64,000 nucleotides of DNA from an uncultured Cocleimonas sp. Its GTDB lineage: Bacteria; Pseudomonadota; Gammaproteobacteria; Thiotrichales; Thiotrichaceae. The stretch spans positions 186,001-250,000 of the forward strand of contig NZ_CANLZW010000001.1 in assembly GCF_947495625.1 (NCBI RefSeq), in the 5' to 3' direction. The position numbers and the translations under genes were made by a program. The notes under the pieces were generated by a model, which was not told where the DNA came from, ran no database searches, and saw only the letters and a list, made by a program, of their open reading frames with translations. Positions 1 to 9,602 of the stretch are shown here, piece by piece (position 1 is the stretch's first letter; each line of letters begins with the position of its first letter).

Positions 1-204
1 TGCATCAGTCATATCGGCTTCAAAAACAGAATCTGTGATATCTGCAAGAGCACCAGCAGTTCCTGAACGACCACTATGAGCGATTACTTTTGCGCCACAT
101 TGTTTCATTGCTTTGGTTATGGCTAAACCAATACCGCGACCTGCACCAGTTATTACAACGGTCTTACCTGATAGAAGATCGTTACTAAATCCATTATTAG
201 TCAT
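1..204 (-). CDS. SDR-family oxidoreductase, N-terminal part (runs off the window)
   Basis: Only the first 68 codons are present; the gene continues past base 1. The start reads MTNNGFSNDLLSGKTVV and is followed by TGAGRGIG, the TGxxxGxG dinucleotide-binding motif of classical short-chain dehydrogenases, then a second beta strand (AKVIAHSGR). The family reduces or oxidises NAD(P)-linked alcohols and ketones; the substrate cannot be inferred. It lies 43 bp after glpK on the same strand and is probably the last gene of the glycerol transcription unit. Confidence 0.8.
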   Translation of the reverse strand, partial: MTNNGFSNDLLSGKTVVITGAGRGIGLAITKAMKQCGAKVIAHSGRSGTAGALADITDSVFEADMTDA

Positions 205-247
205 TAGCTTTTTCCTTTAATTCTTATTTAGTCATTTTCTGAAATGG

Positions 248-1762
248 TTAATTATCATTTGAACTAGCTTTTGATTGAGCAATAGTACTTTCAACTGCCG
301 CACGCCAAGCCTTGTATCGACAAGCACGTTTAGCTTCATCCAATCGCGGTTCAAAACGGTTCTGGAGTTTCCACGATTTGGAAAATCCTTCCATATCTGG
401 CCAAACACCACTCTTCATTCCAGCAAGCCAAGCGGCGCCTAAAGCTGTTGTCTCAAGAATAGAAGGTCGATCAATAGAAGTAGCAAGTGTGTCTGCGAGA
501 TATTGCATCGTCCAATCGCTAGCCACCATACCGCCATCAACTCTGAGTACACTTTCTTCCTTTTGCCCTTGCCAATCCTTTTTCATGGCATCAACCAAAT
601 CACGTGTTTGGTAACAAACCGCTTCTAAAGCAGCTCGTGATAATTCTCGTGGTCCCGTGTTGCGCGTTAGTCCAAATATTGCTCCTCTAACATCCGGCTC
701 CCAATAGGGTGCGCCGAGACCAGCAAATGCAGGAACCATAATGACATCTTGACTACGATCAGCTTCAGCAGCAAGACCTCCAGTTTGACTCGCATCATCA
801 ATGATTTTCAATCCATCTCGGAGCCACTGTACAGCAGCTCCCGCAATGAAGATTGAACCTTCTAATGCATAAGTCGTTTTACCATCGATTCTGTAAGCGA
901 TAGTTGAAAGTAGACGGTTGTTCGATACCGCTCGTTGCTCGCCGGTATTCAACATAACAAAACAACCTGTTCCGTAAGTTGACTTGATCATTCCGGGAGA
1001 AAAACACGCTTGCCCTAAAACGGCAGCATGCTGATCGCCGGCAATTCCAAGTACTGGAATTGAAGCACCAAATAAATCTGTTACGGTATTACCAAACTCA
1101 GCAGCACAATCTTCAACAGTTGGAAGAATTGCCCGCGGAATGTTAAATATTTTCAGTAATTCATCGTCCCACTCATTCTTTTCCGTATTAAAAAGTAGCG
1201 TTCGGGAAGCGTTTGTCGCATCTGTTTTATGCGAAGCACCATCGGTAAGACGCCATAATAAATAGGTATCGATTGTTCCGAATAGTAACTCTCCGTTGTT
1301 CGCCTTCTTTCTAGCGCCATCCACATGATTGAGCAACCAGTTAATTTTTGTTGCAGAAAAATAAGGGTCAAGCAAAAGCCCTGTTTTATCTCTAACCGTT
1401 TCTTCGTAGCCACTCGCTTTTAATTCATTACAAAAACTAGAAGTACGTCTGTCCTGCCAAACAATCGCGTGATGTATGGGTTTACCTGAAGACTTTTCCC
1501 AGATGACTGTAGTTTCACGTTGGTTTGTGATTCCAATACCGGCAATTTGTGTCGCTTTTATTCCGGCATCAGCAATAGCTTTTCTGCAAGTTGCCACAAC
1601 GCTATGCCAAATTTCTTCAACGTCATGTTCGACCATACCCGATGCGGGAAAATGTTGAGTGAACTCCTGTTGTGCTGATGAGATAATATGAAAAGCATCA
1701 TCAAATAGAATAGCGCGAGAGGATGTTGTACCTTGATCTATCGCCAGAATGTAAGAAGCCAT
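248..1762 (-). CDS. glpK: Glycerol kinase
   Basis: Phosphorylates incoming glycerol to glycerol 3-phosphate in the cytoplasm, trapping it for GlpD. The N-terminal phosphate-binding motif [12 protein letters not shown], the GIAGDQHAA adenosine-side motif and the C-terminal [12 protein letters not shown] segment mark the FGGY kinase family; 504 residues is the usual length. The start is placed at 1762 because GGAG lies 6 nt upstream of [10 protein letters not shown]. An in-frame ATG at 1786 would add eight residues and lacks such a site. The gene follows glpV after a 135-bp gap that holds hairpins and a terminator-like stem, so its dose may be set below that of the transporter. Confidence 0.95.
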   Translation of the reverse strand: MASYILAIDQGTTSSRAILFDDAFHIISSAQQEFTQHFPASGMVEHDVEEIWHSVVATCRKAIADAGIKATQIAGIGITNQRETTVIWEKSSGKPIHHAIVWQDRRTSSFCNELKASGYEETVRDKTGLLLDPYFSATKINWLLNHVDGARKKANNGELLFGTIDTYLLWRLTDGASHKTDATNASRTLLFNTEKNEWDDELLKIFNIPRAILPTVEDCAAEFGNTVTDLFGASIPVLGIAGDQHAAVLGQACFSPGMIKSTYGTGCFVMLNTGEQRAVSNNRLLSTIAYRIDGKTTYALEGSIFIAGAAVQWLRDGLKIIDDASQTGGLAAEADRSQDVIMVPAFAGLGAPYWEPDVRGAIFGLTRNTGPRELSRAALEAVCYQTRDLVDAMKKDWQGQKEESVLRVDGGMVASDWTMQYLADTLATSIDRPSILETTALGAAWLAGMKSGVWPDMEGFSKSWKLQNRFEPRLDEAKRACRYKAWRAAVESTIAQSKASSNDN

Positions 1763-1797
1763 AACTGTCTCCATTTTTTTGTACAAAACATATAATT

Positions 1798-1825
1798 AAA
1801 AAAGGACCTGAGTTGCCTCAAGTCC
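1798..1825 (-). terminator. Intrinsic terminator or attenuator between glpV and glpK
   Basis: On the minus strand a 9-bp stem (GGACTTGAG / CTCAGGTCC, one G-U pair) closed by a GCAA tetraloop is followed directly by TTTTTT. This is the classic Rho-independent form. It stands 36 nt before the glpK start, so it probably ends part of the glpV transcripts and lets some read through. Confidence 0.75.
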
Positions 1826-1858
1826 AAATCGCATCCTTTTTAAGCGATGCAGGAGGAG

Positions 1859-1900
1859 TGCACGTCTAAACCTCTAGACGTGCATAGTAAGTACTTACTA
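1859..1900 (-). promoter_or_regulatory. Two stem-loops immediately after glpV
   Basis: A perfect 10-bp stem (TGCACGTCTA / TAGACGTGCA, 6-nt loop, 1859-1884) abuts a perfect 16-bp palindrome TAGTAAGTACTTACTA (1885-1900) that includes the glpV stop codon. Stem-loops behind binding-protein genes commonly protect the 3' end of the mRNA and raise binding-protein output over its neighbours. That role is inferred here. Confidence 0.55.
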
Positions 1901-3619
1901 CTGAGTCCAACTCTTAACAAGTTCGTCGTATGAAATAGTAACGCCTTGAGGCTTTTCATTTGCTAATTTTGGTTTAGGTGCACCAGCTTGAGCTAACCAG
2001 TATTCTGCATCTTTTTCCTCATTTAACTTAGGACCAAGATCACCTTGAACACCTGCACGCTCGATACGAGCTAATACTTTTTCCTGTGCAGCGCATAAAC
2101 CATCTAATGCTCCTTGTGCCGTTTTAGAACCAGACATGGCATCACCAATATTCTGCCACCAAAGTTGAGCTAGCTTAGGATAATCAGGTACATTTGTTCC
2201 AGTTGGAGACCACTGAACACGAGCAGGTGAGCGATAGAATTCAATCAATCCACCAAGCTTATTCGCACGATCTGTAAAGTGCTTAGCGTTAATGGTAGAT
2301 TCTCGAATGAAGGTAAGACCCACATCAGATTTCTTCAAATCAACAGTTTTAGAGGTCACAAACTGAGCATACAACCATGCCGCTTTTGCTCTATCAGTTG
2401 GAGTAGACTTCATCAATGTCCATGAACCTGCATCCTGATAACCAATTTTTGTACCTTCTTTCCAGTAAGCACCATGTGGTGAAGGAGCCATCCGCCATTT
2501 AGGAGTACCGTCTTTATTCATTACTGGGAGATCAGGTTTAACTGTTGCAGCAGTAAAGGCTGTATACCAGAACATTTGTTGAGCAACATTACCTTGCGCT
2601 GGAACTGGTCCTGCTTCACCAAATGTCATACCAGCAGCTTCAGGTGGAGAATACTTCTTCAACCATTCGATTGCTTTAGTTACCGCATAAACAGCAGCAG
2701 GTGAATTAGTCGCGCCACCACGTGCAACACAAGAACCTGTTGGTTGTGACTTGTCATTTACACGAATACCCCACTCATCAACAGGAAGCCCGTTTGGTTC
2801 TCCGACATCACCCATACCCGCCATTGACATCCAGGCATCAGTATAGCGCCAGCCAAGTGATGGATCTTTTTTACCATAGTCCATATTGCCATACACTTTC
2901 CCATCAACGCCTAAGCGCGATAGGTCACGTCCTGTAAAAAACTCAGCAATATCTTCATACGCTGACCAGTTCACTGGAACACCTAGGTCGTAGCCATATT
3001 TAGCTTTGAAATCCCCTTTGTTTTTTGCGTCATCGAACCAATCGGCTCTGAACCAATAAAGGTTTGCAAACTGTTGGTCAGGGAGCTGATAGAGTTTCCC
3101 ATCAGGTGCGGTTGTAAAAGATGTGCCGATAAAGTCTTTAATATCAAGACCTGGATTTGTAACGTCTTTACCTTCTCCATCCATCCAGTCTGTCAGGTTT
3201 CTTACTTGTTTGTAACGCCAGTGTGTTCCAATTAAATCGGAATCATTTACATAGCCATCATAGATGTTCTCACCTGATTGCATTTGAGTTTGAAGTTTCT
3301 CAACTACATCGCCCTCGCCAATCAAATCATGAGTGATTTCTATACCTGTAATGGCTGTAAATGCTGGTGCAAGAACCTTGGATTCATATTCATGCGTACC
3401 AATAGTTTCTGAAACAACCTTAATTTTCAAATCCTTGAACGGTTTGGCTGCATCGATAAACCACTTCATTTCTGCTTTCTGTTCATCAGCATTTAACACT
3501 GAGACGCCAGCGATTTCGTCTGTTAGAAACTTATCTGCAGCAGCCATATCAGCTTGTGCAGAACTCATCCCTAACATCAAACCAGCTACTGCTGTAGATA
3601 TTAGTAAATGTTTTCGCAT
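1898..3619 (-). CDS. glpV: Glycerol ABC transporter, periplasmic binding protein
   Basis: Captures glycerol in the periplasm for the GlpPQ permease. The 573-residue product starts with a signal peptide (KHLLISTAVAGLMLGMSSAQA) and has the large two-lobe build of family-1 solute-binding proteins. The start has a full AAGGAGG site 9 nt upstream. Its place between glpU and glpK is the same as in the rhizobial glycerol operon glpD-S-T-P-Q-U-V-K, which is the main reason for the substrate call. It is the most strongly initiated gene of the operon, which fits the need for excess binding protein. Confidence 0.88.
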   Translation of the reverse strand: MRKHLLISTAVAGLMLGMSSAQADMAAADKFLTDEIAGVSVLNADEQKAEMKWFIDAAKPFKDLKIKVVSETIGTHEYESKVLAPAFTAITGIEITHDLIGEGDVVEKLQTQMQSGENIYDGYVNDSDLIGTHWRYKQVRNLTDWMDGEGKDVTNPGLDIKDFIGTSFTTAPDGKLYQLPDQQFANLYWFRADWFDDAKNKGDFKAKYGYDLGVPVNWSAYEDIAEFFTGRDLSRLGVDGKVYGNMDYGKKDPSLGWRYTDAWMSMAGMGDVGEPNGLPVDEWGIRVNDKSQPTGSCVARGGATNSPAAVYAVTKAIEWLKKYSPPEAAGMTFGEAGPVPAQGNVAQQMFWYTAFTAATVKPDLPVMNKDGTPKWRMAPSPHGAYWKEGTKIGYQDAGSWTLMKSTPTDRAKAAWLYAQFVTSKTVDLKKSDVGLTFIRESTINAKHFTDRANKLGGLIEFYRSPARVQWSPTGTNVPDYPKLAQLWWQNIGDAMSGSKTAQGALDGLCAAQEKVLARIERAGVQGDLGPKLNEEKDAEYWLAQAGAPKPKLANEKPQGVTISYDELVKSWTQ

Positions 3620-3691
3620 AATAAAATCCTCCTTTAAGATTTTATGTAGATTGAAGGGACATACTTTCTAGTGTATGTTCCCATTTTGACT

Positions 3692-3973
3692 TCATACTGT
3701 TTTAAATACGCCAATGGCATAAACAAATGAAATACCGAGAGCCCACCACAAACCAGGACCTATAAAGCCTAGCCAAGCGAGGTGGATAAATGCACTACCA
3801 AGCAATGATATAAACAAACGATCACCCCTTGTTGTTTCGAAACGTAAAATACCTACCCGTGGATTTCCACCCGGTGAAAAATATTCCCATACCATCATAA
3901 TGACCAGGCAACTCACAATTCCTAACCAGAAAAGTGCAGTCGGACCGGTCCATGCCATCCAAGAGAGATCCAT
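3692..3973 (-). CDS. glpU: Small membrane protein of the glycerol transporter (DUF2160-like)
   Basis: The 93-residue protein has about three hydrophobic segments (near residues 10-30, 52-72 and 74-92) and the charged central motif SPGGNPRVGILRFETTRGDR. It sits between the permease gene glpQ and the binding-protein gene glpV, as glpU does in Rhizobium. There it belongs to the glycerol ABC cluster but its biochemical role is not settled; an accessory membrane subunit is the simplest reading. A good AAGGAG site precedes the ATG. Confidence 0.8.
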   Translation of the reverse strand: MDLSWMAWTGPTALFWLGIVSCLVIMMVWEYFSPGGNPRVGILRFETTRGDRLFISLLGSAFIHLAWLGFIGPGLWWALGISFVYAIGVFKTV

Positions 3974-3996
3974 TATTTGATACTCCTTTTAATTGT

Positions 3997-4869
3997 TTAA
4001 ACGCGGCCTAGGGCAAAACCCTTAGCGATATAATTTCGAACAAAGTAAATAACTAATGCACCAGGAATAATGGTTAATACTCCTGCCGCTGCTAAAACGC
4101 CCCAATCAACCCCTGAAGCTCCCACCGTTCTTGTCATAATTGCGGCTATTGGTTTTGCATCAACAGTGGTCAATGTTCTAGCTATCAATAATTCAACCCA
4201 AGAAAACATAAAGCAGAAGAATGCTGCCACTCCTATTCCAGAAGCAATTAATGGTGTGAATACTTTTATAAAGAATTTTGGAAATGAATAACCATCTATA
4301 TAGGCTGTTTCATCAATTTCTTTTGGAATGCCAGACATGAACCCTTCTAATATCCAAACTGCTAAGGGAACATTAAACAAACAATGAGCGAGCGCTACGG
4401 CTATATGAGTGTCAATCAAACCAAAGGATGAATATAGTTGAAAAAATGGAAGTACGAATACTGCTGCGGGTGCCATACGATTCGATAACAACCAAAAAAA
4501 CATATGCTTATCACCTAGAAAACGATATCTAGAAAATGCATAAGCCGCTGGCAGGGCCACTGAAATTGAAATAACCGTATTCATCACTACATAAATAATC
4601 GAATTTATGTAGCCGTTATACCAAGACGGATCGCTGAAAATTACCGCATAATTGCTTAATGTTGGATTATCAGGAATAAGTGTAAATTTAGAGAGAATTT
4701 CCTGGTTCGTTTTAAAGCTCATATTCACGAGCCAGTAAATCGGCAACATCAAAAAGAAAATATAAAGAGAAGGAGTAAACCATCTAAAATTTTTTGGTTT
4801 TTTCATTTGGTTTGCCTGACGCAGTGCACCTTCAACCAAATGTGTAGTCGGTTTATTATTATCAGACAT
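3997..4869 (-). CDS. glpQ: Glycerol ABC transporter permease 2
   Basis: One of two inner-membrane subunits that form the glycerol channel. The 290 residues contain about six membrane segments, and the ABC-coupling EAA-type loop is visible as KEIDETAYIDGYSFPKFF near residues 185-202. This is a MalG/CUT1-type permease. Its start lies 2 bp after the glpP stop, and the end of glpP carries GGAGGAAT as the ribosome site, implying translational coupling. Confidence 0.88.
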   Translation of the reverse strand: MSDNNKPTTHLVEGALRQANQMKKPKNFRWFTPSLYIFFLMLPIYWLVNMSFKTNQEILSKFTLIPDNPTLSNYAVIFSDPSWYNGYINSIIYVVMNTVISISVALPAAYAFSRYRFLGDKHMFFWLLSNRMAPAAVFVLPFFQLYSSFGLIDTHIAVALAHCLFNVPLAVWILEGFMSGIPKEIDETAYIDGYSFPKFFIKVFTPLIASGIGVAAFFCFMFSWVELLIARTLTTVDAKPIAAIMTRTVGASGVDWGVLAAAGVLTIIPGALVIYFVRNYIAKGFALGRV

Positions 4870-4871
4870 AA

Positions 4872-5753
4872 TTATTCCTCCACCTCTGGCTTATCGGTTC
4901 CCACATTACTCATTACTGTGAAAAAGACATAGCAAACCAGCAACACGATTAGTTGGTAAACAAGCGACATCGCCGCAGCAGGGCCTAAATCAAATTGGCC
5001 AATAGCTTGCTTTACAAGATCGATTGAAAGAAACGTTGTTGAGTTACCTGGACCACCACCTGTGAGAACGAAAGGCTCTGTATAAATCATGAATGAATCC
5101 ATGAATCGAAGCAGAAAAGCGATAATTAAAACGCCCTGCATTTTTGGTAATTGTATGTAACGAAAAACCGACCATTTCGAGGCACCATCAATTCTAGCTG
5201 CTTGATAATAGGCTTCAGGAATAGAAACTAAACCGGCATAACACAGTAATACAACAAGGCTTGTCCAATGCCAGACATCCATAATAATAATTGTAGCCCA
5301 CGCATCGAATACATTACTTGAATAATTATAGTCAATTCCAAGCGCAGCCATTGTATGACCAAGCAGTCCGATGTCTGCTCTTCCAAAAATCTGCCAAATA
5401 GTTCCTACAACATTCCATGGAATGAGTAACGGAAGTGCCATCAAAACCAAGCAAATAGGAACCCAAATACCTTTTTTTGGCATTGATAATGCAATCAAAA
5501 TACCTAAAGGAATTTCTATACAGAGAATGATAAATGAGAACAAAAGATTACGACCTAAAGCATCATGAAAACGCTCAGATCTAAGGACATCAGTAAACCA
5601 CTCTGTACCTACCCAGAAAAATTTATTACCGCCAAAGGTATCCTGCACGGAATAGTTAACCACAGTCATTATTGGAATAATTGCAGATAAAGCAACCAGC
5701 AAAAAAACCGGTATTACCAGTAACCAGGCTTTGTTGTTATATGTCTTATCCAT
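4872..5753 (-). CDS. glpP: Glycerol ABC transporter permease 1
   Basis: MalF/UgpA-type inner-membrane subunit of 293 residues with six predicted membrane segments. The coupling loop reads EAYYQAARIDGASKWSVF near residues 180-197. It pairs with GlpQ and contacts the GlpS/GlpT ATPases. It begins 3 bp after glpT, and an AAGG site lies within the end of that gene, so it belongs to a tightly packed polycistron. Confidence 0.88.
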   Translation of the reverse strand: MDKTYNNKAWLLVIPVFLLVALSAIIPIMTVVNYSVQDTFGGNKFFWVGTEWFTDVLRSERFHDALGRNLLFSFIILCIEIPLGILIALSMPKKGIWVPICLVLMALPLLIPWNVVGTIWQIFGRADIGLLGHTMAALGIDYNYSSNVFDAWATIIIMDVWHWTSLVVLLCYAGLVSIPEAYYQAARIDGASKWSVFRYIQLPKMQGVLIIAFLLRFMDSFMIYTEPFVLTGGGPGNSTTFLSIDLVKQAIGQFDLGPAAAMSLVYQLIVLLVCYVFFTVMSNVGTDKPEVEE

Positions 5754-5756
5754 GAT

Positions 5757-6845
5757 CTAAATACCTTTTTCATTTTCTAGGGAACGAACCAAATGATCAT
5801 CCTGGTAAATATTTATTCGTGTTGAATCGAAGATCAATTTAGGCTCAGCAGGAATGTTTTCTCCTTCATTTAAAACAACATTCAATTCAACGCCTTCAAT
5901 ACTTGCACGAACAATCTTGAAACGGCCTATGTCTTCAACACCATTAATTTGTGCGGGAATTCCCGATTCCGAATTTGTAAGGGTCAAAAATTCAGGACGA
6001 ATACCAAGCTCAATTTTTCCTGCTAAATCTGGGTAAGCTCCTTTTAGAGTAACTGTATGATTTCCCAATTTTGCCTGATTACCACTGACTTCAGCAGGTA
6101 AAATATTCATACCTGGCGATCCAATAAAATAACCAACAAAGGTATGTTTAGGTTCATCAAACAGTTCCTCTGGCGTCCCTATTTGAACCACTTCACCTTC
6201 ATACATAACCACGACTTTATCGGCGAAGGTCAATGCTTCTGTCTGATCGTGTGTTACGTAAATCATGGTGTGACCGAATTGACGATGCAGATCTTTTAAT
6301 TTAGTTCGAAGTTGCCACTTCATGTGCGGATCAATAACCGTCAATGGCTCATCAAACAGAATAGCGTTCACGTCGTAACGAACTAAACCACGACCCAGCG
6401 AAATCTTTTGTTTTTCGTCAGCAGTAAGTCCGCGTGCTTTTCTATCTGCTTTTTCGCTTAAATCCAGAATGTCTATCATTTCAGAAACTCGCTTTGATAT
6501 TTCATCATTTGGCACTTTACGATTCTTAAGTGGAAATTCGAGATTTTGACGAACAGTCATCGTGTCATAAATAACTGGAAACTGAAAAACTTGAGCAATA
6601 TTGCGTTGCTCAGGTTGTAGGTTTGTCACATCTTTTCCATCAAAGAGTATCTGTCCATTAGATGGAACTAATAGCCCTGATATGATATTTAGAAGCGTTG
6701 TTTTACCACAGCCTGAAGGTCCCAAAAGAGCATAAGCTCCACCATCATCCCAAGCATAATCAAGCTCTTTTAATGCAAAATCATGATCGGTTTTTGGATT
6801 TGGCAGGTAGGAGTGCGCCAGTTTATCAAGTGTGATTTGAGCCAT
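5757..6845 (-). CDS. glpT: Glycerol ABC transporter ATP-binding protein with degenerate signature
   Basis: MalK-type ATPase of 362 residues. Walker A (GPSGCGKTT), Walker B (AILFDEPL) and the switch histidine region (YVTHDQTEA) are intact and a C-terminal TOBE-like regulatory part follows. The signature loop reads LTADEKQ instead of LSGGQ, so the composite site that uses this loop should hydrolyse ATP poorly. Its partner GlpS keeps LSGGQ, giving an asymmetric pair. It overlaps the glpS stop by one base (TAATG). Confidence 0.9.
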   Translation of the reverse strand: MAQITLDKLAHSYLPNPKTDHDFALKELDYAWDDGGAYALLGPSGCGKTTLLNIISGLLVPSNGQILFDGKDVTNLQPEQRNIAQVFQFPVIYDTMTVRQNLEFPLKNRKVPNDEISKRVSEMIDILDLSEKADRKARGLTADEKQKISLGRGLVRYDVNAILFDEPLTVIDPHMKWQLRTKLKDLHRQFGHTMIYVTHDQTEALTFADKVVVMYEGEVVQIGTPEELFDEPKHTFVGYFIGSPGMNILPAEVSGNQAKLGNHTVTLKGAYPDLAGKIELGIRPEFLTLTNSESGIPAQINGVEDIGRFKIVRASIEGVELNVVLNEGENIPAEPKLIFDSTRINIYQDDHLVRSLENEKGI

Positions 6846-7924
6846 TATGCTGCTCCCGTCTTTGGAGCAGATATGAGTTTATTCTCTCCATCAAATATAA
6901 AAAATTTCGCTGGATCCATATAAACCTGAATTTGCTCACCGATATCTACTCGATGTACACCGTGTGTAAGTATCACCAGTTTTATGTCATCGAAAGCCAC
7001 ATGAACAAACGTCTCTGATCCAGCTATTTCTGAAGTAGAAACAGGTGCCACAACTTTCACTGATGATTGCTTTGGCTCACTGAGCATTAAGTGATGTGGG
7101 CGAATACCAATACTATAAGAACCGTCTGATAATCCAGATAGATCTTCAGGGCAGTCAACCTTACCTTGAGAAAAGGCGAATTGTGCGCCTTGCTTTTGCA
7201 TCGGAATCACATTCATGGGTGGATCGGAAAAGGTTTGTGCCGTGACTAAATCTGAAGGATTATTGTGTACATCAATTGTCTGGCCAAATTGTGTGATACG
7301 GCCTTCATGTAATGTCGCAGTATCACCACCTAGTAATAAAGCTTCTTGTGGTTCTGTAGTCGCATAAACAAATATAGCACCAGTCTCTGCAAAAATACGA
7401 GGCAGTTCTATTCTCAGTTCTTCACGTAATTTATAGTCTAAATTTGCTAATGGCTCATCAAGTAAAACAAGTTCTGCGCCTTTTACTAATGCTCTTGCCA
7501 GTGCGGTTCTTTGCTGTTGACCACCCGATAAATACAAAACTCCTCTATCAAGATATGGCGAAAGCTTCATCAACTCTGCAGCTTCACGAACCTTCTTATC
7601 TATTGATACTTTATCAACTCCTGCTACTCGTAAGGGAGAGGCAATATTTTCGTAAACAGTAAAGCCTGGGTAGTTAATGAATTGCTGATATACCATCGCA
7701 ATATTACGTTTTTGCACAGGTGTTTTAACCACACTAGCGCCGTCCATCAAAATATCGCCTGAGGTTGGTTTATCAAGACCCGCCATCAATCGCATCAATG
7801 ACGTTTTTCCAGACAAAGTTGGCCCTAGAAGGACATTTAAAGACCCTTTCTCTAATTTCAAAGACACATCATTTATGTGAAAGGTATTTCCTACCTTTTT
7901 ACTCACATTACGCAATTCTAACAA
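6845..7924 (-). CDS. glpS: Glycerol ABC transporter ATP-binding protein
   Basis: MalK-type ATPase of 359 residues energising glycerol import. Walker A is GPTLSGKTS, the Q-loop is in VYQQFINYP, the signature is LSGGQQQR and Walker B is LVLLDEPLANLD. The switch region reads YATTEPQEA, so the usual histidine of the H-loop is replaced by threonine, another hint of functional asymmetry with GlpT. A C-terminal TOBE-like domain follows. The start is TTG with AGGAG 7 nt upstream. Confidence 0.9.
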   Translation of the reverse strand: MLELRNVSKKVGNTFHINDVSLKLEKGSLNVLLGPTLSGKTSLMRLMAGLDKPTSGDILMDGASVVKTPVQKRNIAMVYQQFINYPGFTVYENIASPLRVAGVDKVSIDKKVREAAELMKLSPYLDRGVLYLSGGQQQRTALARALVKGAELVLLDEPLANLDYKLREELRIELPRIFAETGAIFVYATTEPQEALLLGGDTATLHEGRITQFGQTIDVHNNPSDLVTAQTFSDPPMNVIPMQKQGAQFAFSQGKVDCPEDLSGLSDGSYSIGIRPHHLMLSEPKQSSVKVVAPVSTSEIAGSETFVHVAFDDIKLVILTHGVHRVDIGEQIQVYMDPAKFFIFDGENKLISAPKTGAA

Positions 7925-7965
7925 TTCCAGCTCCTCTGCTTTGTTTCTTGCTTATTTACTTTTAT

Positions 7966-9462
7966 TTATTGGTTTTGTTGTAGCCAATTATCTAATTCTT
8001 TTATTTCCTGATCGCTAAGGCGAATACCAAGTTTGGATCTTCTCCAAACAATATCTTCCGCAGTTTCTGCCCACTCGTGTTTTATCAAATACATGACTTC
8101 TCGTTCTGTCAGCGAACCACCAAAATCATGTCTCATATCTTCAAGCTTAACCGCACCATCCATCAGTACCCAAGCTTTGGTACCATAAGAGCGAATCAAC
8201 CTTTGAGCCAAAGATTGCTCTATAAAAGGGAATTCAGCCTTTAATTTCGACACTAATAAATCATAGTCAGAAACTGCGAAATCACCACCAGGGAGGGAAG
8301 AATCTGCAGTCCATGAATCTTTTCGACTTCCGATCAAATCCTCAATTTTCTCGAGCATTGACTCTGCCAATCTGCGGTAAGTAGTGATTTTTCCACCAAA
8401 AACATTCACTAGTTTTGGCTCATCACCTTTGCCATCAACGCGTAACACATAATCTCGTGTCGCCTCTTGTGCCTCTGTTGCACCATCGTCATAAAGAGGG
8501 CGAACACCTGAATATGACCAAACGATATCTTCAATTTTGATCGGTTTTTCGAAATACTCACTGGCAGCTGAACATAAATACGAAACTTCAGAATCAGTGA
8601 TTTTGGCGTTTATCGGATCACCTTTGAAATCATGATCCGTGGTTCCTATGAGGGTGTAATCATTCTCGTAAGGCAACGCAAAAATAATGCGGTTGTCGCT
8701 ATTTTGAAATATATATGCTCTGTCATGATCATGAAGTTTTGGGACAACGATATGACTTCCTTGTACCAGTCGAACATTTTTAGCGTTGTTGCTGCTCATC
8801 GTTTCATCGAGCACTTTATCTACCCAGGGTCCTGCAGCATTCACTATCAAACGAGCTTTATGCTGTTTCCTATCCCCGGTACGAACATCTTCTGTCGTAA
8901 TGTTCCAATAGTCTTTCTCTCTACAAGCATAGACAACTTTAGAGCGAGTTTCTATTTTTGCGCCACGATCTTGAGCGTCTTTTGCATTCAAAACGACTAG
9001 ACGAGCATCATTCACCCAACAATCTGAGTACTCAAATCCTTTTGAAAATATTTTTTTTAACGGTTTTCCTATAACAGACGTTTTTAAATTAACCTGAGAA
9101 GTGCCGGGTAATAACTTGCGCTTACCGATGTGATCATAAAGAAATAAACCTAGTCGCAATAACCAGGCTGGACGCATATCACTGTGATGGGGTAAAACGA
9201 AACGCATCGGCCAGATGATATGCGGTGCCATTTTTAAAAGCACTTCACGTTCACCCAAGGATTCACGTACCAACCTGAATTCGTAATACTCCAGATAACG
9301 CAAACCACCATGAATGAGTTTTGATGACCAGGATGATGTGCCACTTGCCAGATCGTTCATTTCAGCTAGACGAACAGAATAACCACGGCCAACAGCATCG
9401 CGAGCTATGCCACATCCATTTATTCCGCCACCAATGACGAAAATATCATCTATCTCAGACAA
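7966..9462 (-). CDS. glpD: Aerobic glycerol-3-phosphate dehydrogenase
   Basis: FAD enzyme on the inner face of the membrane that oxidises glycerol 3-phosphate to dihydroxyacetone phosphate and passes electrons to quinone. The 498-residue protein begins with the Rossmann FAD motif VIGGGINGCGIARDA and has the GlpD motif SSWSSKLIHGGLRYLE, plus NVFGGKITTYR near the C terminus. The start is TTG at 9462, six bases after AGGAG. It is the first structural gene of the glycerol operon, 140 bp downstream of glpR. Confidence 0.95.
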   Translation of the reverse strand: MSEIDDIFVIGGGINGCGIARDAVGRGYSVRLAEMNDLASGTSSWSSKLIHGGLRYLEYYEFRLVRESLGEREVLLKMAPHIIWPMRFVLPHHSDMRPAWLLRLGLFLYDHIGKRKLLPGTSQVNLKTSVIGKPLKKIFSKGFEYSDCWVNDARLVVLNAKDAQDRGAKIETRSKVVYACREKDYWNITTEDVRTGDRKQHKARLIVNAAGPWVDKVLDETMSSNNAKNVRLVQGSHIVVPKLHDHDRAYIFQNSDNRIIFALPYENDYTLIGTTDHDFKGDPINAKITDSEVSYLCSAASEYFEKPIKIEDIVWSYSGVRPLYDDGATEAQEATRDYVLRVDGKGDEPKLVNVFGGKITTYRRLAESMLEKIEDLIGSRKDSWTADSSLPGGDFAVSDYDLLVSKLKAEFPFIEQSLAQRLIRSYGTKAWVLMDGAVKLEDMRHDFGGSLTEREVMYLIKHEWAETAEDIVWRRSKLGIRLSDQEIKELDNWLQQNQ

Positions 9463-9602
9463 TACATTCTCCTATGTATTTATACATTTTCTGAATTTGC
9501 TTCATAAATTACGAATAGGAAAGATATTTGAAAACAAAACGAATGTCAAACGAAAGTCATGAGAAAATAATTGTTGAGTACTGTAAAAGTTATCTAGACT
9601 CG

